NCBI GenBank assembly: GCA_021234155.1
Contig: JAJEKV010000041.1
Location: forward strand, 9,064,917 to 9,128,916
Reading direction: 5' to 3'
Source: Isoetes taiwanensis
Taxonomy: Eukaryota > Streptophyta > Lycopodiopsida > Isoetales > Isoetaceae
DNA length: 64,000 nucleotides
Shown here: positions 1-10,140 of the stretch, piece by piece
How the letters are laid out: every line of letters begins with the position of its first letter
Numbering within the stretch: position 1 is the stretch's first letter
Program-made: the position numbers and the translations under genes
The notes under the pieces: generated by a model
Told to the model about the DNA's origin: nothing
What the model saw: only the letters and a program-made list of their open reading frames with translations
Databases searched by the model: none

Positions 1-1277
1 ATATGATCACATCATAATCATTTCTAGCTCAGTTATATATTTAAATCATGAAATATTATCTTTTAAGCAATTGGCCCTTTAGGCACCTATGCAACATAAG
101 GTTTTATATGGAAACATGGATCCGTAATGAAGCACAAGCTAAACCTTTACAACAAGCAATGCAAGACTTTCATGTATGCCTTTTTAGCTGGAATTTAAGA
201 AATGGAACTTAGCATTATATTTAAGAAACTTAGAGCTGGAAAACGTCCCCATACATGCATATTTTATTTAAGATCCTAAAATCAGAATTGGAATATAAGA
301 TCGAACCTGATTAGGAGCGCCGTAAGCATCAGAGTTTTATATTGATTCTAGTTCATGTCCGAAACATGGCAAGCAAAACAATAGCTTGAATCCAGGCATG
401 GCTCCATGTATTAGTTCAGCTCCAGAGCTGCATTTATATTCCCATCCAAAACGTAAAAGCAAATATCTAAGTTGAAGCTCAAATCACAAATCACAGATCT
501 TCTTGACCATTTTTGAAATTACCTTTGTGCCTCTTAGATGGCTGCCATAGCCAAGAACGCCAAAGCACATAGAATAATCCTTACGTGGCATCGATTTGCT
601 CCATGGTTGCAGACCGTTGCATTGTAGACATGGAAAAAACAGATAACCAAAGTACAAGAACACAAAATCGGCTAATACCTGATATAGATATCTAGTTTTT
701 TTGCACCAGAAAGTGCTAGATAAGAATTTCACGTCCAGTTTTGGCCATGAAAGACCTCCAAACTGGTACTTAACACTCTAAGTGGTTGCATTGGTCATGC
801 CAAATCCGACAATTTTAGCCATGCCGAATATTAGTCATGCCAAATTCACTATTTAGCTTGTTATGGTTGTCCAAAATCTTCCAAACAAGTAGGGGTCATA
901 GCCATTTGCCCTATCTGTATATGCGGCTTCATATGCTCGTTAACCTAAAGGAAAAATAGCTTCGACTAGATGCCATTTTTCACCAAGGCCTTAGACCAGA
1001 ACAAATTTTTAACCTTTACTCTTGCTATTTTCCATTAACCATTAAGGCCAATATTTCATGTTAATATTTTCCATGATGATATTGTCATGTACATGGTCAC
1101 CATTTAGTGCATGCCAGTAATCAATTTAATGCCATGTTGAAATTGTTATAATGTGTATGGAGCTTTAGATAACATTGTGATATTCACTATTGTGAAAGTG
1201 CTATTATGGAAGCGATGTTCTTCCTAATCAATGTCTATAAGCTACTCGTGACAAATTTAACAAGAGTGAGATGCAAT
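1..1277. other. AT-rich intergenic DNA, no gene seen
   Basis: No ORF here has recognisable protein features; the longest (484-732, minus) looks like chance. Around 760-880 there is a loosely repeated phrase containing GCCATGCC and CATGCCAAAT. I see nothing else. Confidence 0.6.
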
Positions 1278-1478
1278 ATGTAGCACAATAACAGGGGGTT
1301 ACTTTTAGATTTTTATACGCTTTTTCACATGGTTTTTCTATGATTTCGTTGTTGTATTCGTTGAGGTGTACCAAATAGTATTTCTAGAGTGCACCATTTA
1401 TGGGCCGTTGATTTTCGTTGGTGGGAACAATCCGAGGGTTGTTGTCTTTCTCTGCATGTGTTTGTGCATGAACACTAC

Positions 1479-1592
1479 GCATGTGTATGCATGTGCATGT
1501 GCACATGCATGTGCATGTGTGTGCATGTGTATTGTGCATGTGCAAGTGCAAGTGCATGTGCATGTGTGCATGTGTGCATATGCATGTGTACT
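1479..1592 (+). repeat. (GCATGT)n-like alternating purine/pyrimidine tract, copy A
   Basis: About 110 bp of imperfect GCATGT/GTGCAT units, almost strictly alternating purine and pyrimidine. Open frames through it read His-Met-His-Met or Cys-Met-Cys-Val and are repeat artefacts. An expanded version lies at 5818-5968 in copy B of the same repeat family. Confidence 0.85.
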
Positions 1593-1747
1593 TGCCCTCT
1601 TGGATTCTTATTGCCGGAGTGGATTTTACTACCACGAGATGGATTTTTTGCTCACACTTACAAAGGTATTTATTTTTTAATGTTTCTTCAGTTAGCATAA
1701 TGTTTTTTTTTACGAGGTATTGGTTTCCTGATTCTACAATGTAGTGT

Positions 1748-2338
1748 TGCAAAACCCCCTTTTGTTTCCTTCCTAAGATTTGCTGCAGATTCAAGTTTAG
1801 GCCCTCTGTTTGCTTCCAACTCTTGGATATTCCCGGCTGCTTAGGATTGTTCATAGCAGCCAGCCTTTAGCTTCAATCAACAAACGGATTCTTATGCACA
1901 CAACAGGCGGATTATTCCACGCCCTTTTCCATGTCACGCAGATCAGTCAAATAGTGGCCACAAGAATGCATTTATATTGTAGGTTTGGAACTTTAATCGA
2001 ACCATAAGGTGAATCATGCATTACCTTTAAGCTAGAGATGGAGCTGCAAAACCCCCTTTTGTTTCCTTCCTAAGATTTGCTGCAGATTCAAGTTTAGGCC
2101 CTCTGTTTGCTTCCAACTCTTGATATTCCCGGCTGCCGGATTGTTTATAGCAAACCACCTTTAGCTTCAATCAACAAACGGATTCTTATGCACACAACAG
2201 GCGGATTATTCCACGCCCTTTTCCATGTCACGCAGATCAGTCAAATAGTGGCCACAAGAATGCATTTATATTGTAGGTTTGGAACTTTAATCGAACCATA
2301 AGGTGAATCATGCATTACCTTTAAGCTAGAGATGGAGC
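1748..2338 (+). repeat. Tandem duplication, two ~297-bp units
   Basis: Unit 1 is 1748-2044 and unit 2 is 2045-2338. Both begin TGCAAAACCCCC and end GCTAGAGATGGAGC, and they differ at only a few positions, for example near GGCTGC.GGATTGTT. A single diverged unit is present in copy B at 6139-6390, so the duplication is specific to copy A and probably recent. Confidence 0.9.
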
Positions 2339-2629
2339 ATTCAAAATCATATGGATTGATAAACAATGGTGTCATTGTGAAAGAGAAATAGTTATAGCGG
2401 AAGTAACAATATGTAGCATAATAACAGGGGTTTTTTTTGTGTTGCAAATTTTATGACTTTCAGAATAATGGGATCAATCTGCTCTATTTTTATGGTAACT
2501 TTTACTTATGTTCTATTTGTTTTATTGTCATCAAATTCAAAAAGTCGCAGATGATGAAAGCCTCAAATGAATTCTAGTTTTTTTCTCGGTTTGAATTCTA
2601 AAATTTTTGTCACACCTGGGACGCGTCTC

Positions 2630-3106
2630 TAAGGCCCTCAAGGGCAAAAAAAAAAAAAATTTTGCAACACAAACCATTAACATCCAACATGTAAAAATTA
2701 AATCCCCCAACACATAACAACCAACACATAACAACCATTGACATTAACAACCAACACATAACTACCATTGACATTAATTAACACAACCATTGGGTCCAAC
2801 ACATTTAAATTAAAATCCCCCTTAAACCCCCTTTGGTTTGGGTGCATATTCACACGGGGGGTGACGTAGGGCAGCGAGAGCTCTCATAATTGTATTTTGC
2901 ACGTACGAAAACATCATATAGTATTCCGCTTGAAATCTTATAGTATTTTGTGAATCTTGTTATACAGTATAGCAAATTTTGTACTTGCATACCCCACAAA
3001 CGAGGAACTTTACGTACGGTATAGATTAAGGAATAAGGGGTGAATATGCCTATCCAACAGCTCTCGTTGCCCGGAGTCACCCCCCGTGTGAATGCTTTTG
3101 TTTTCT
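2630..3106 (+). mobile_element. MITE-like segment with inverted ends, interrupted by a LINE
   Basis: The left inner end (2842-2888) contains CACACGGGGGGTGAC followed by GGCAGCGAGAGCT. The right end (3048-3095) carries the inverse, AGCTCTCGTTGCC and GTCACCCCCCGTGTG. The segment between is AT-rich and has no convincing ORF. Related sequence lies at 7500-7620 (a rearranged end) and 61745-62023 (both ends). Each is preceded by a short self-complementary GGCCC..GGGCC motif followed by a run of A/T. The LINE at 3121 inserted just outside the right end. Confidence 0.65.
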
Positions 3107-3240
3107 AAGGGTACTTCTTTTTTTTTTTGTTGAAGGACGTCAGACTTTATTCAATCAAAGAGTCAAATACAAGTATAAATGCAGAGACAGGAATAAAATC
3201 TCAGCGGATAAGCGGAGACCCACCGAGTGAAGCAACCTGC

Positions 3241-3741
3241 CTAAGCATAAGAGTGCACATCCAAAAACTCCTCAAAAATCAATCGCCTCTTGTGAGGGGC
3301 AAGTGAAGAACAATGATATGACTTTACAAGGTAACCTTGAGCTTCTTGGAGAACACGATTATCTGCCACATCCAGACCTTTGAAGATTACCAATCTTCGT
3401 CTTTTCCAGATAGTCCAAAGCAACCATCCTGCTGCTAGATGAAAAGCCTGGCCTTGTAACTCTGTCCAGGTACTTGGGTAAATTGCCAAAAGCAGTTGTT
3501 GACTTGTTAGTGAAACCTGAAAAAGGGAAAACAACCAGTCCCATACATGTCTAAGGTGTTCACATATGAAAAAGCAATGCTCAATGGTCTCAGATCCACG
3601 CTTGCATATTGGACACTGATTTGATATTCTAGGGTTAAACTTATGGACAAGCACATTAACCCAAGAGACACCTATGAAGAATCTCGCCACCAAAGAACGC
3701 CACTTCGGGGATGAAGTAGCTTGTCCCATGCCCAAGACCAC
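3241..3741 (-). pseudogene. LINE ORF2 C-terminal zinc-binding domain (zf-RVT)
   Basis: This 166-residue reading frame contains the zf-RVT pattern, with CPICKRG and then ETIEHCFFICEHLRHVWDWL, followed by the W-rich stretch LAAGWLLWTIWKRRR. In plant LINEs this domain lies at the C-terminus of the reverse transcriptase protein, and the frame here does end at a stop close to the 3' tail. Residues from CPICKRG to the stop match the plus-strand copy at 14970-15330 closely. It is a remnant of the LINE at 3121-4632 and not a host gene. Confidence 0.92.
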
Positions 3742-4194
3742 ACCTTCGCCATTGAAGAGGAGGAAGTTGAAGAGACCACTTATTAGATTTGAGGAAGAAT
3801 ATCGGTATCAAGCAACAACCGATACATAGAGTTCACAAGTTTGCACTCCTTAATTTCTTCATGACAAACCCATACCAAAATATCTTCTTGGTGTGGCGAA
3901 TAGGCTGTAAAAATCAGCAACTTTTTGCCAAAGAACTCTATCCCATCGCCCCAATAGAAACTTTAACTCAAAAGCCTCCCATGTCGAAGAATCGGCCCGA
4001 GTCATACCATGCTTTGCAATAGTTAAGATTCCAAAGACTTTTCCAACGCCTTTGAGTCAATGGGTGCATCAGAAAGCAAAGTGGTTGATTGTCTACCGGA
4101 GGGATCCACCAACAAGGTGCGATCAATCATACACAAGCGCTTGGACTGATGTGAAATAAAGTTTTGATCGTGTGCCGTGAATCTAACAATCCCT

Positions 4195-4605
4195 TTAAGA
4201 ATGGAGAAGCATTATGATAAGGCCGCAACTCATAAAATAAACTCCATGGAAGAACAGGTTTGAGTGTGACTTTACCAAAAGGGATCTGATGGTAAGAGCC
4301 TCATGCAATAAGCCGTAACCCGGAGAATCATCCTTACCTACGAGAAGCCGCCAAATGAATTTTGAGATCATAACCTTACTCTGCAAATGGAAATCTGTCA
4401 TGCCCAAACCTCCAGCAGACTTAGGTTTTATACACTTAGACCATGCAACCTTCACCACTACCCCTGCTTCATTTCCACCCCAAATAAAGTTTCTAACAAC
4501 ACCCACAATCTCCTGAAACTTTGAGTGGGAAGCAAGAATGGCAGAAGCCATATAGACATGTGTGTTGCTTAAGACATGCTTAGCAACTGTTACCCTTCCA
4601 GGCAT
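4195..4605 (-). pseudogene. LINE reverse transcriptase C-terminal fragment
   Basis: The frame starts with PGRVTVAKHVLSNTHVYMAS and continues with FIWGG, VAWSKCIKPKSAGGLGM and KFIWRLLVGKD. These are the familiar landmarks of the end of plant LINE reverse transcriptases (GR.TL.K.VL...; F.W.G; W...C.PK..GGLG; W.LL). The catalytic YADD part is missing because the element is 5'-truncated at 4632. The stretch 3742-4194 between the two frames is the same protein with disrupted frames. Confidence 0.9.
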
Positions 4606-4646
4606 AGATAGCTTAGCCGTATCCCACCAAAAAAGGGTACTTCTTT

Positions 4647-5376
4647 GTGCACTTAATAATATAAATTGGAAATTTTGATCTACTAATCTTTATTAGAAAG
4701 ACACTGTTGTTTTATTATTCGGACGTTCAACCCAACTTTCCAAAAAGAAAAAAAAATACAAATTAAAAGTTTTTAGCTTTGAATCGCAATATAGGCAACA
4801 AAAAAATTGACATTACCTTTGATAAATGTTATTCTCTTAGCATAATTCCTGTTTTTATCAAGTTATCGCTACTCTTATGCCTTAAAACAAACCTTGGCAC
4901 TATACATTCATCCTCTTACATGGATATGTCTAGAAATAGTTGTGGGAGTTGAAAAGTCACTTTGAATATACATCAAAAGTGAGGTCCAAGAACTTTGGGC
5001 TAATATTTCTTCTTGTTCATTCCACCAAGATGTCCTAACAATCACTATGCCAACCAAAACCATGTCATATACATTGATTAATTTTGGGCATCATAAAACT
5101 AGCCTCTAAACCATTCTTGTTTCGTACGCTATATAATATTGAGTGCTTTCAAGTTTGAAGTTACATGGGAGGATAAACAAATTGTAGTAAACAACACCTA
5201 AACAAACACAAAATTTACTACCGACCCCTATTTTCCCATTGCAATGGAGCTGGTGAAATAGGATCTCCTCAAATTATAAAACATTTGGGATCATGTTATA
5301 GAGATGCTATTGGATAAATGAGTATATCTAGATGCTTAATATATCATTCACATCATTAGATTATTGAGGGAACTAT
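4647..5376. other. AT-rich spacer, nothing recognised
   Basis: It continues the sequence interrupted by the LINE. I see no ORF, tandem repeat or RNA gene here. Confidence 0.5.
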
Positions 5377-5439
5377 TGAATGGCAACAACTACAATAGAT
5401 ACTATACATGATGGTTGTTCTGACGAATATAGGAAGATA

Positions 5440-5621
5440 GTTAGCATAATAGTCAGGAAATTGGTCAGCCTCATCGTCAACTTATGCGACAGGTAAATAG
5501 TCAGACATTTAGTCACACAAATGGTCATACATTTCGTCAGCCTATTAGTCGGACGATTAATCAGCAAAATCGTCAAGAAGGATTCGTCATACTACTCATC
5601 ACATTATTAGTCACATTAATA
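5440..5621 (+). repeat. GTCA-N8 array, 12-bp period, array 1
   Basis: GTCA, or a one-base variant, recurs at 5440, 5452, 5464, 5476, 5488, 5500, 5512, 5524, 5536, 5548, 5560, 5572, 5586, 5598 and 5610. Every step is 12 bp except one of 14. The eight bases between the tetramers vary freely, so only a 4-bp anchor and the spacing are conserved. On the other strand the anchor is TGAC. Confidence 0.85.
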
Positions 5622-6450
5622 TGTAGCATAATAACAGGGGGTTACTTTTTGTTTTTTATACGTTTTTTCACATGGTTTTTCTATGATTTCGTTGTTGTAT
5701 TCATTGAGGTGTACTAAATAGTATTTCTAGAGTGCACCCTTTATGGGCCGTTAATTTTCGTTGGCTGAAACAATCCGAGCGTTGTTGTCTTTCTCTGCAT
5801 GTTTGTGCATGAACACTGCGCATGTGTATGCATGTGCATGTGCACGTGCATGTGCACGTGTGTGCATGTGCATGTGCATGTGCATGTGCACGTGTGTGCA
5901 TGTGCATGTGCATGTGTATTCTGCTTGTGCATGTGCATGTGCATGTGCATGCGCATGTGCATGTGTACTTGCCCTCTTGGATTCTTGTTGCCGGAGTGGA
6001 TGTTTGCTGATGGAAGGTTATCACGAGATGGATTTTTTGCTCACATTTACAAAGGTATTTGTTTTTTTAATGTTTCTTCAGTTAATATAATGGTATTTTT
6101 TACAAGATATTGGTTTTCTGATTCTACAATGCAATGCTGCAAAACCCGCCTTTGTTTCCTTCACTTTGTCTGTTCTAAGATTTGTTGCAGATTCTAAAAG
6201 AGTTTAGAGTTTTAGGCCCTCTGTTTGCTTCTAACTTCTTGGATATTCCTGGCCTGCTGGATTATTCATAGTAACCAGCCTTTAGCTTCAATCAACAAAT
6301 GGATTCTTGTGCACAATAACAGCGGATTATTCCATGCCGCTTTACGAAGTCGTCGCGGATCGGTCAAAACAATGGCCATATGGAGCATCCAAAATCATAT
6401 GGATTGATAAACAATGGTTTCATTGTGAAAGAGAAATAGCTGTAGAATGA
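5622..6450 (+). repeat. Dispersed repeat family R1, copy B
   Basis: It has the same opening blocks as copy A and includes the GCATGT tract at 5818-5968. It then carries one diverged unit of the 297-bp block and the block around TGGATTGATAAACAATGG. It follows directly on GTCA array 1. No coding capacity is seen. Confidence 0.75.
5818..5968 (+). repeat. (GCATGT)n-like alternating tract, copy B
   Basis: About 150 bp of GCATGT and GTGCAC units in nearly strict purine/pyrimidine alternation. It is longer than the tract in copy A, showing expansion since the two copies separated. Confidence 0.85.
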
Positions 6451-7423
6451 AGTAACACGTGGAATGCTAACGAGCAAGCTTGCTTCAAAACCTCTATCCT
6501 TGATCTCGCTTCACCGATCGTTACGGAAACCTACTCCACATCACCAAACGGGCCGATTCTCTTCACTTGTTAAACCAAAGCCGGGCAACCCGTGAGAAAG
6601 TGTCACTAAGTTCTTTATGAACCTCACCAATTGTTACCGCAGAGTAACGCGTTGATGTTGTTGTCTTTCATGCAATGGTTTGTGAATAAAACATTATTGT
6701 CAAGCATATCAATGTCTAAAGCTTTTATTTGATTCAATTTTATTTTGTTACTAAAGGTTTGTGAATAAAACATTATTGTAGAGCATATCAGTGTCAAAAG
6801 CTTTTATTGATTCAATTTTATTTCACTAGTAAAATTCTATTTTCTAAATTAATGTCAATCTAACCAATTTCTTTCCTTTACGTTCATGCAGACTATAGAA
6901 TCTCTCAATCCATCAATTCCACATGACATTTCTTCGATGCCTGAAGTCAACATGATGTTGATCCAACATTACTGTACTAGAGAATCCAATAAATGAAGAT
7001 CAAGTTCAATTAGTCCTGCCACCATCAGCGCAACCACCACCTGCGCATGGCGAAGACCCTATTGATGTGTTGTTATTATGGTTGGTTGGTTGGTTGGTTG
7101 GGTTTACGTGCGCAAGTAAATAGGCTAACTGCCCTCTGCAGACTGTTTGATAGGCAAATCAACGAAGATGTATATCGTATCTTAAGCCGCTATCTATTTT
7201 GAGTGCTTCAAAATTGCTATAATACTCTTGCTGTCTTCAATGGCTTAATAAATTTTTAAATAATATGCTTTTAGAGCGTATGTAATTAAGTTACATTATG
7301 CTATAATATTATAGTTACTCAGGCTTCATATTAGTTTTTTTTTTTTTTTTTTTGTTATAATGCTAGATATTAGATATTCATGTTTTGCATGTTTACATGT
7401 TTTTACATATGTTTGGTTTTTTT
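6451..7423. other. Interior of putative element, nothing recognised
   Basis: A 40-50-bp phrase containing TTTGTGAATAAAACATTATTG occurs twice (6680 and 6750). A GGTT run (four units) lies near 7083. There is no coding signal. Confidence 0.5.
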
Positions 7424-7620
7424 AGGGCCCGAAGGGCCCAAAATTTTTTTTAATATAACAACCAACACACAACTACCATTAACATTAATTATCACAACCA
7501 TTGGATCCAACACATTTAAATTAAAATCCCCCTTAAACCCCCTTTGGTTTGGGTGCATATTCACACGGGGGGTGACTCCAGGCAACGAGAGCTGTTGGAT
7601 AGGCATATTCACCCCTTATT
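7424..7620 (+). repeat. R1-associated 3' block, copy B
   Basis: A self-complementary GGGCCCGAAGGGCCC is followed by A/T-rich sequence and the phrase TTTGGTTTGGGTGCATATTC. Then comes CACACGGGGGGTGAC joined directly to CAACGAGAGCTGTTGG, which is the right end of the inverted-repeat segment seen at 2842-3095. The loop of that segment is missing here. Confidence 0.7.
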
Positions 7621-7630
7621 CCTTAATCTA

Positions 7631-7758
7631 GTCAAGCTACAAGTCAGTGTAAACGTCAGCAAATCCATCAGATGCTTATTCAACAGTCTATGTGTCAGGT
7701 TTTTCCTCAGAGCTAAATGTCAGTTTGTTGGTCAAATGTACCGTCAATGTAATCGTTA
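7631..7758 (+). repeat. GTCA-N8 array, 12-bp period, array 2
   Basis: GTCA or a near variant occurs at 7631, 7643, 7655, 7667, 7679, 7694, 7706, 7719, 7731, 7743 and 7755. Steps are 12 bp apart from one of 15 and one of 13. It has the same strand and design as array 1 but shares no sequence with it outside the tetramer. It sits about 75 bp inside the right end of the putative element. Confidence 0.8.
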
Positions 7759-8002
7759 AATATACATTTGACAAATTGTTTTGGACCCTCTAACGATTTT
7801 TCTGACGTTTAGTAGTCATTCTTTTGTAGTGAATGGCATGACTTAAAACTTATAATGTCCAAAGGTTGTCCAAAATGCAATCTTATGAACATCTCTAGGC
7901 GCAACCTTAAGTTGCCAATATCTTGACTTAAGATCAAGATGGCCAAAAATTGTGGCACCTTGGAGTTGATCAAATAAATCATCCGCCCTTGGTATAAAGA
8001 AC

Positions 8003-8130
8003 TTATTTTTGGGTTGCCCCTAGGGGGGCAAACCCTTGTTCATGTGGGTTTTTGGCATATCCTAGGTATATGCTAGAATATCCCTAGGATATGCTAGTGA
8101 CTGCTCCAAACCTCCTATTTCCTGTAAACT
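8003..8130 (+). repeat. Leader repeat L, copy 1 (upstream of PPR pseudogene)
   Basis: It begins TTTTTGGGTTGCCCCTAGG, a hairpin-prone motif, and continues to GGCATATCCTAGG...CCTAGGATATGC, which is again self-complementary, then GACTGCTCC. The same ~130 bp occurs at 12966 and 16623. In two of the three places it is followed by a decayed host gene fragment. Confidence 0.85.
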
Positions 8131-8131
8131 C

Positions 8132-10140
8132 TTGGTCAGCTGTTTCTTCCCTCTATTCAATTCCAAGCATTTCGGTTCTGCAGCCTGCGTGATTGCAGAA
8201 GAACAAGAGGAATATTGCAGCCAAATTGAACGTATCAAGCTTAGTGTCCGACAACGAGCACGCATTGAGACCCGTGACAAGGCTAGACGCTTGGCTTCTA
8301 GAAGGAAAATAAAAGAAGACTTGGACATAACGAAGCAACAAAATCTTGAAGGGAGTATTAATGCATATGGTTCCTTGTTGCATCAATGTGGCACATCAAC
8401 TGCTTTATTAGAAGGCAGAGTTGTCCATGCCCACATCATCAGAGATGGGCATCATCACGACAGATTCTTAGGAAATCTTCTTATTCAGATGTATGGAAGA
8501 TGTCTAAACCTAGATAGAATGTTTTTTATAATATGCACAACTGGAATCAATTTTCATGGAACATTATGCTCACAACATATGGTCATCATCGTCATGTTGA
8601 TGATGCTCTTAGATTGTATGGTATGATGCGGAAATCGAACTTGATGTCAAATGCTGTATCATGGAGCGTGATAATCTAGGTTCTCTTGGAAAATGGGCAG
8701 GGACAGAAGGCGATACAAGTATTCAGAGAAATGCAGGCAGAACATATCACCCCAGACAAGGTAACCTTCCTCAATGTTCTCAACGCATGTTCAGATCCAA
8801 CATTTTTTGATGAGGGGAAGCTTATCCATGCTCAAATTATTGGCAGTGACTTGCACTCAATAGTTTGTGTTGCAAATTGCCTTATCACCATGTATGGAAA
8901 ATGTGGAAGAGTTGAAGAATCAGCAAGGACATTTGATTTGATAGTTGAGAAGGATATAGTGTCTTTCAGTGCCATGATTGCAGCATGTGCAAGCAATGGA
9001 AGATGCATTACAATTATTCAAGCAAATAAGGGAAGAAGGATTAAGTCCAAATCCAGTTACCTTTGTTAGTGCTCTTGATGCATGTGGCAACCTAACTGAC
9101 TTAAAGGAAGGCAAGGCATTGCATAACCTCATCTCTGAAAGTGGGCTTGAGCTAGACACCATTTTAGGGACGGCTCTTGTATATTTATGGAAATAGTGGA
9201 AGTGTTGAAGATGCTCGGCTGGCATTTGAAGCAACACCTAGCAAAGATGTGGTAGCCTGGACGTCTATGATTGCAGCGTATACCCAGAATGGGTGTGGTG
9301 AGGAGGCTTTGCTGTTGTTTCAACAAATGATGAAGAATGGCGTTGTGCCAAACAAGGTTACTTTTATCAGGTGTTTTGAAGCTTGTACTAATCTGGGAGA
9401 TGTCGAGGAAGGCAAAGAGATACATCGATACATTGTCGACATGGGTGTTGAATCTGATATTGCAGTTGCAAATGCACTTCTAAACATGTACGGGAGATGT
9501 GGTAGTTTGAATGAAGCATGGGGCATTTTTGACAAAATACACATGGAAGATTCAGTCCCTTGGAATACACTTATTTCCGGATATGCACAACATGGCCAGG
9601 GTAGGGATGGCCTTCTCTTATTTCAAAAAATGCTGGAAAAAGGATTGATGCCTGATAAGTTCACTTTTGTTAGTTTTCTCTCTGCATGTAGCCATGCTGG
9701 TCTATTAGATGAGGGTAACCATTATTTTATTTCATTATGTCACATGAATTCTCTTACTCCAATTGTGGAACAATATGGTTGATCTCCTTGGACGTGCGGC
9801 ATTGCTTGGTCCAGCAGAAGACATGATTGATAGCATGCCATTTGACTGTTCTGTCATGCTATGGACATCCTTGCTCGGTGCATGCAGAAGGTACTCAAAC
9901 GTGGAGCGAGGCAAACGAGCCGCACAAAGATCTTATAAATGTGGATCCCGGGAATCCCACACCTTATGTGTTGCTGAAGAATATCCTTATAAAGCACCGG
10001 CAAAGAATGAAGTGATGCAGCGAAGGTGAGGAAAGAAATGGAAGAACACTGCTGTGTAAAACAGCCAAGCAGGAATTGCAGATGTGGAAGTGGAAGAAAG
10101 ATATGCAAGACTATAGTTTGAAAGAGATAAATGGATTTTT
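8132..10140 (+). pseudogene. PPR protein pseudogene (PLS class with E-type end)
   Basis: PPR proteins bind organellar RNA; this one would belong to the PLS subfamily. The translation can be followed through several frames. An N-terminal basic stretch leads into AYGSLLHQCGTSTALLEG, then repeats with LIQMYGRC, TPDKVTFLNVLNACSD, LITMYGKCGRVEESA, VVAWTSMIAAYTQNG, LLNMYGRCGSLNEA and NTLISGYAQHGQG. It ends with MVDLLGRAALLGPAED and WTSLLGACR, typical of the region just before the E motif, then a decayed E motif (VDPGNPTPYVLL). At least five frameshifts and in-frame stops separate these blocks, and no DYW domain remains. The intronless copy directly follows leader repeat L. Confidence 0.9.

Larger units (their letters stand above)
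1278..2410 (+). repeat. Dispersed repeat family R1, copy A (5' part)
   Basis: It starts with a block reading ATGTAGCA.AATAACAGGGGG, followed about 90 bp later by AAATAGTATTTCTAGAGTGC. The same two blocks occur at 5622-5745 (copy B) and 59811-59935 (copy C). Copies A and B stay alignable through the GCATGT tract, the block starting TGCAAAACCC and the block ending near TGGATTGATAAACAATGG. All three copies are followed downstream by the block containing TTTGGTTTGGGTGCATATTC (2830, 7540, 61780). The family therefore has fixed ends and variable middles. No transposase is visible, so it is probably a non-autonomous element; its class is unknown. Confidence 0.7.
3121..4632 (-). mobile_element. 5'-truncated LINE (non-LTR retrotransposon)
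   Basis: The insertion is flanked by perfect 14-bp direct repeats, AAGGGTACTTCTTT, at 3107-3120 and 4633-4646; this is the target-site duplication. On the minus strand it ends in a poly(A) tail (the T run at 3118-3131) preceded by GAATAAAGTCTGACGTCC. It carries the C-terminal part of a LINE reverse transcriptase and a zinc-binding domain, with frames broken between them. It lacks the endonuclease and most of the reverse transcriptase, so the copy is dead. A second copy of its 3' end lies on the plus strand at 14970-15440. Confidence 0.93.
5377..7838. mobile_element. Putative DNA transposon with 12-bp-periodic subterminal arrays
   Basis: The 9-bp words TGAATGGCA at 5377-5385 and 7830-7838 flank this interval and fit a Mutator-type target duplication. 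The inner ends are loosely inverted: CTACAATAGATACTA from 5390, against CTACAAAAGAATGACTACT read inward from 7829. The right end also reads as a CACTA-like CACTACAAAAG, so the superfamily is open. Periodic GTCA arrays lie just inside both ends. The interior contains R1 copy B and no transposase, so it is non-autonomous or composite. The boundaries are inferred. Confidence 0.45.

Noticed and set aside
1366-1854. Frames with Met-His and Cys-Met repeats
   Set aside because: Translation of the GCATGT tract; the same happens at 5701-6197.
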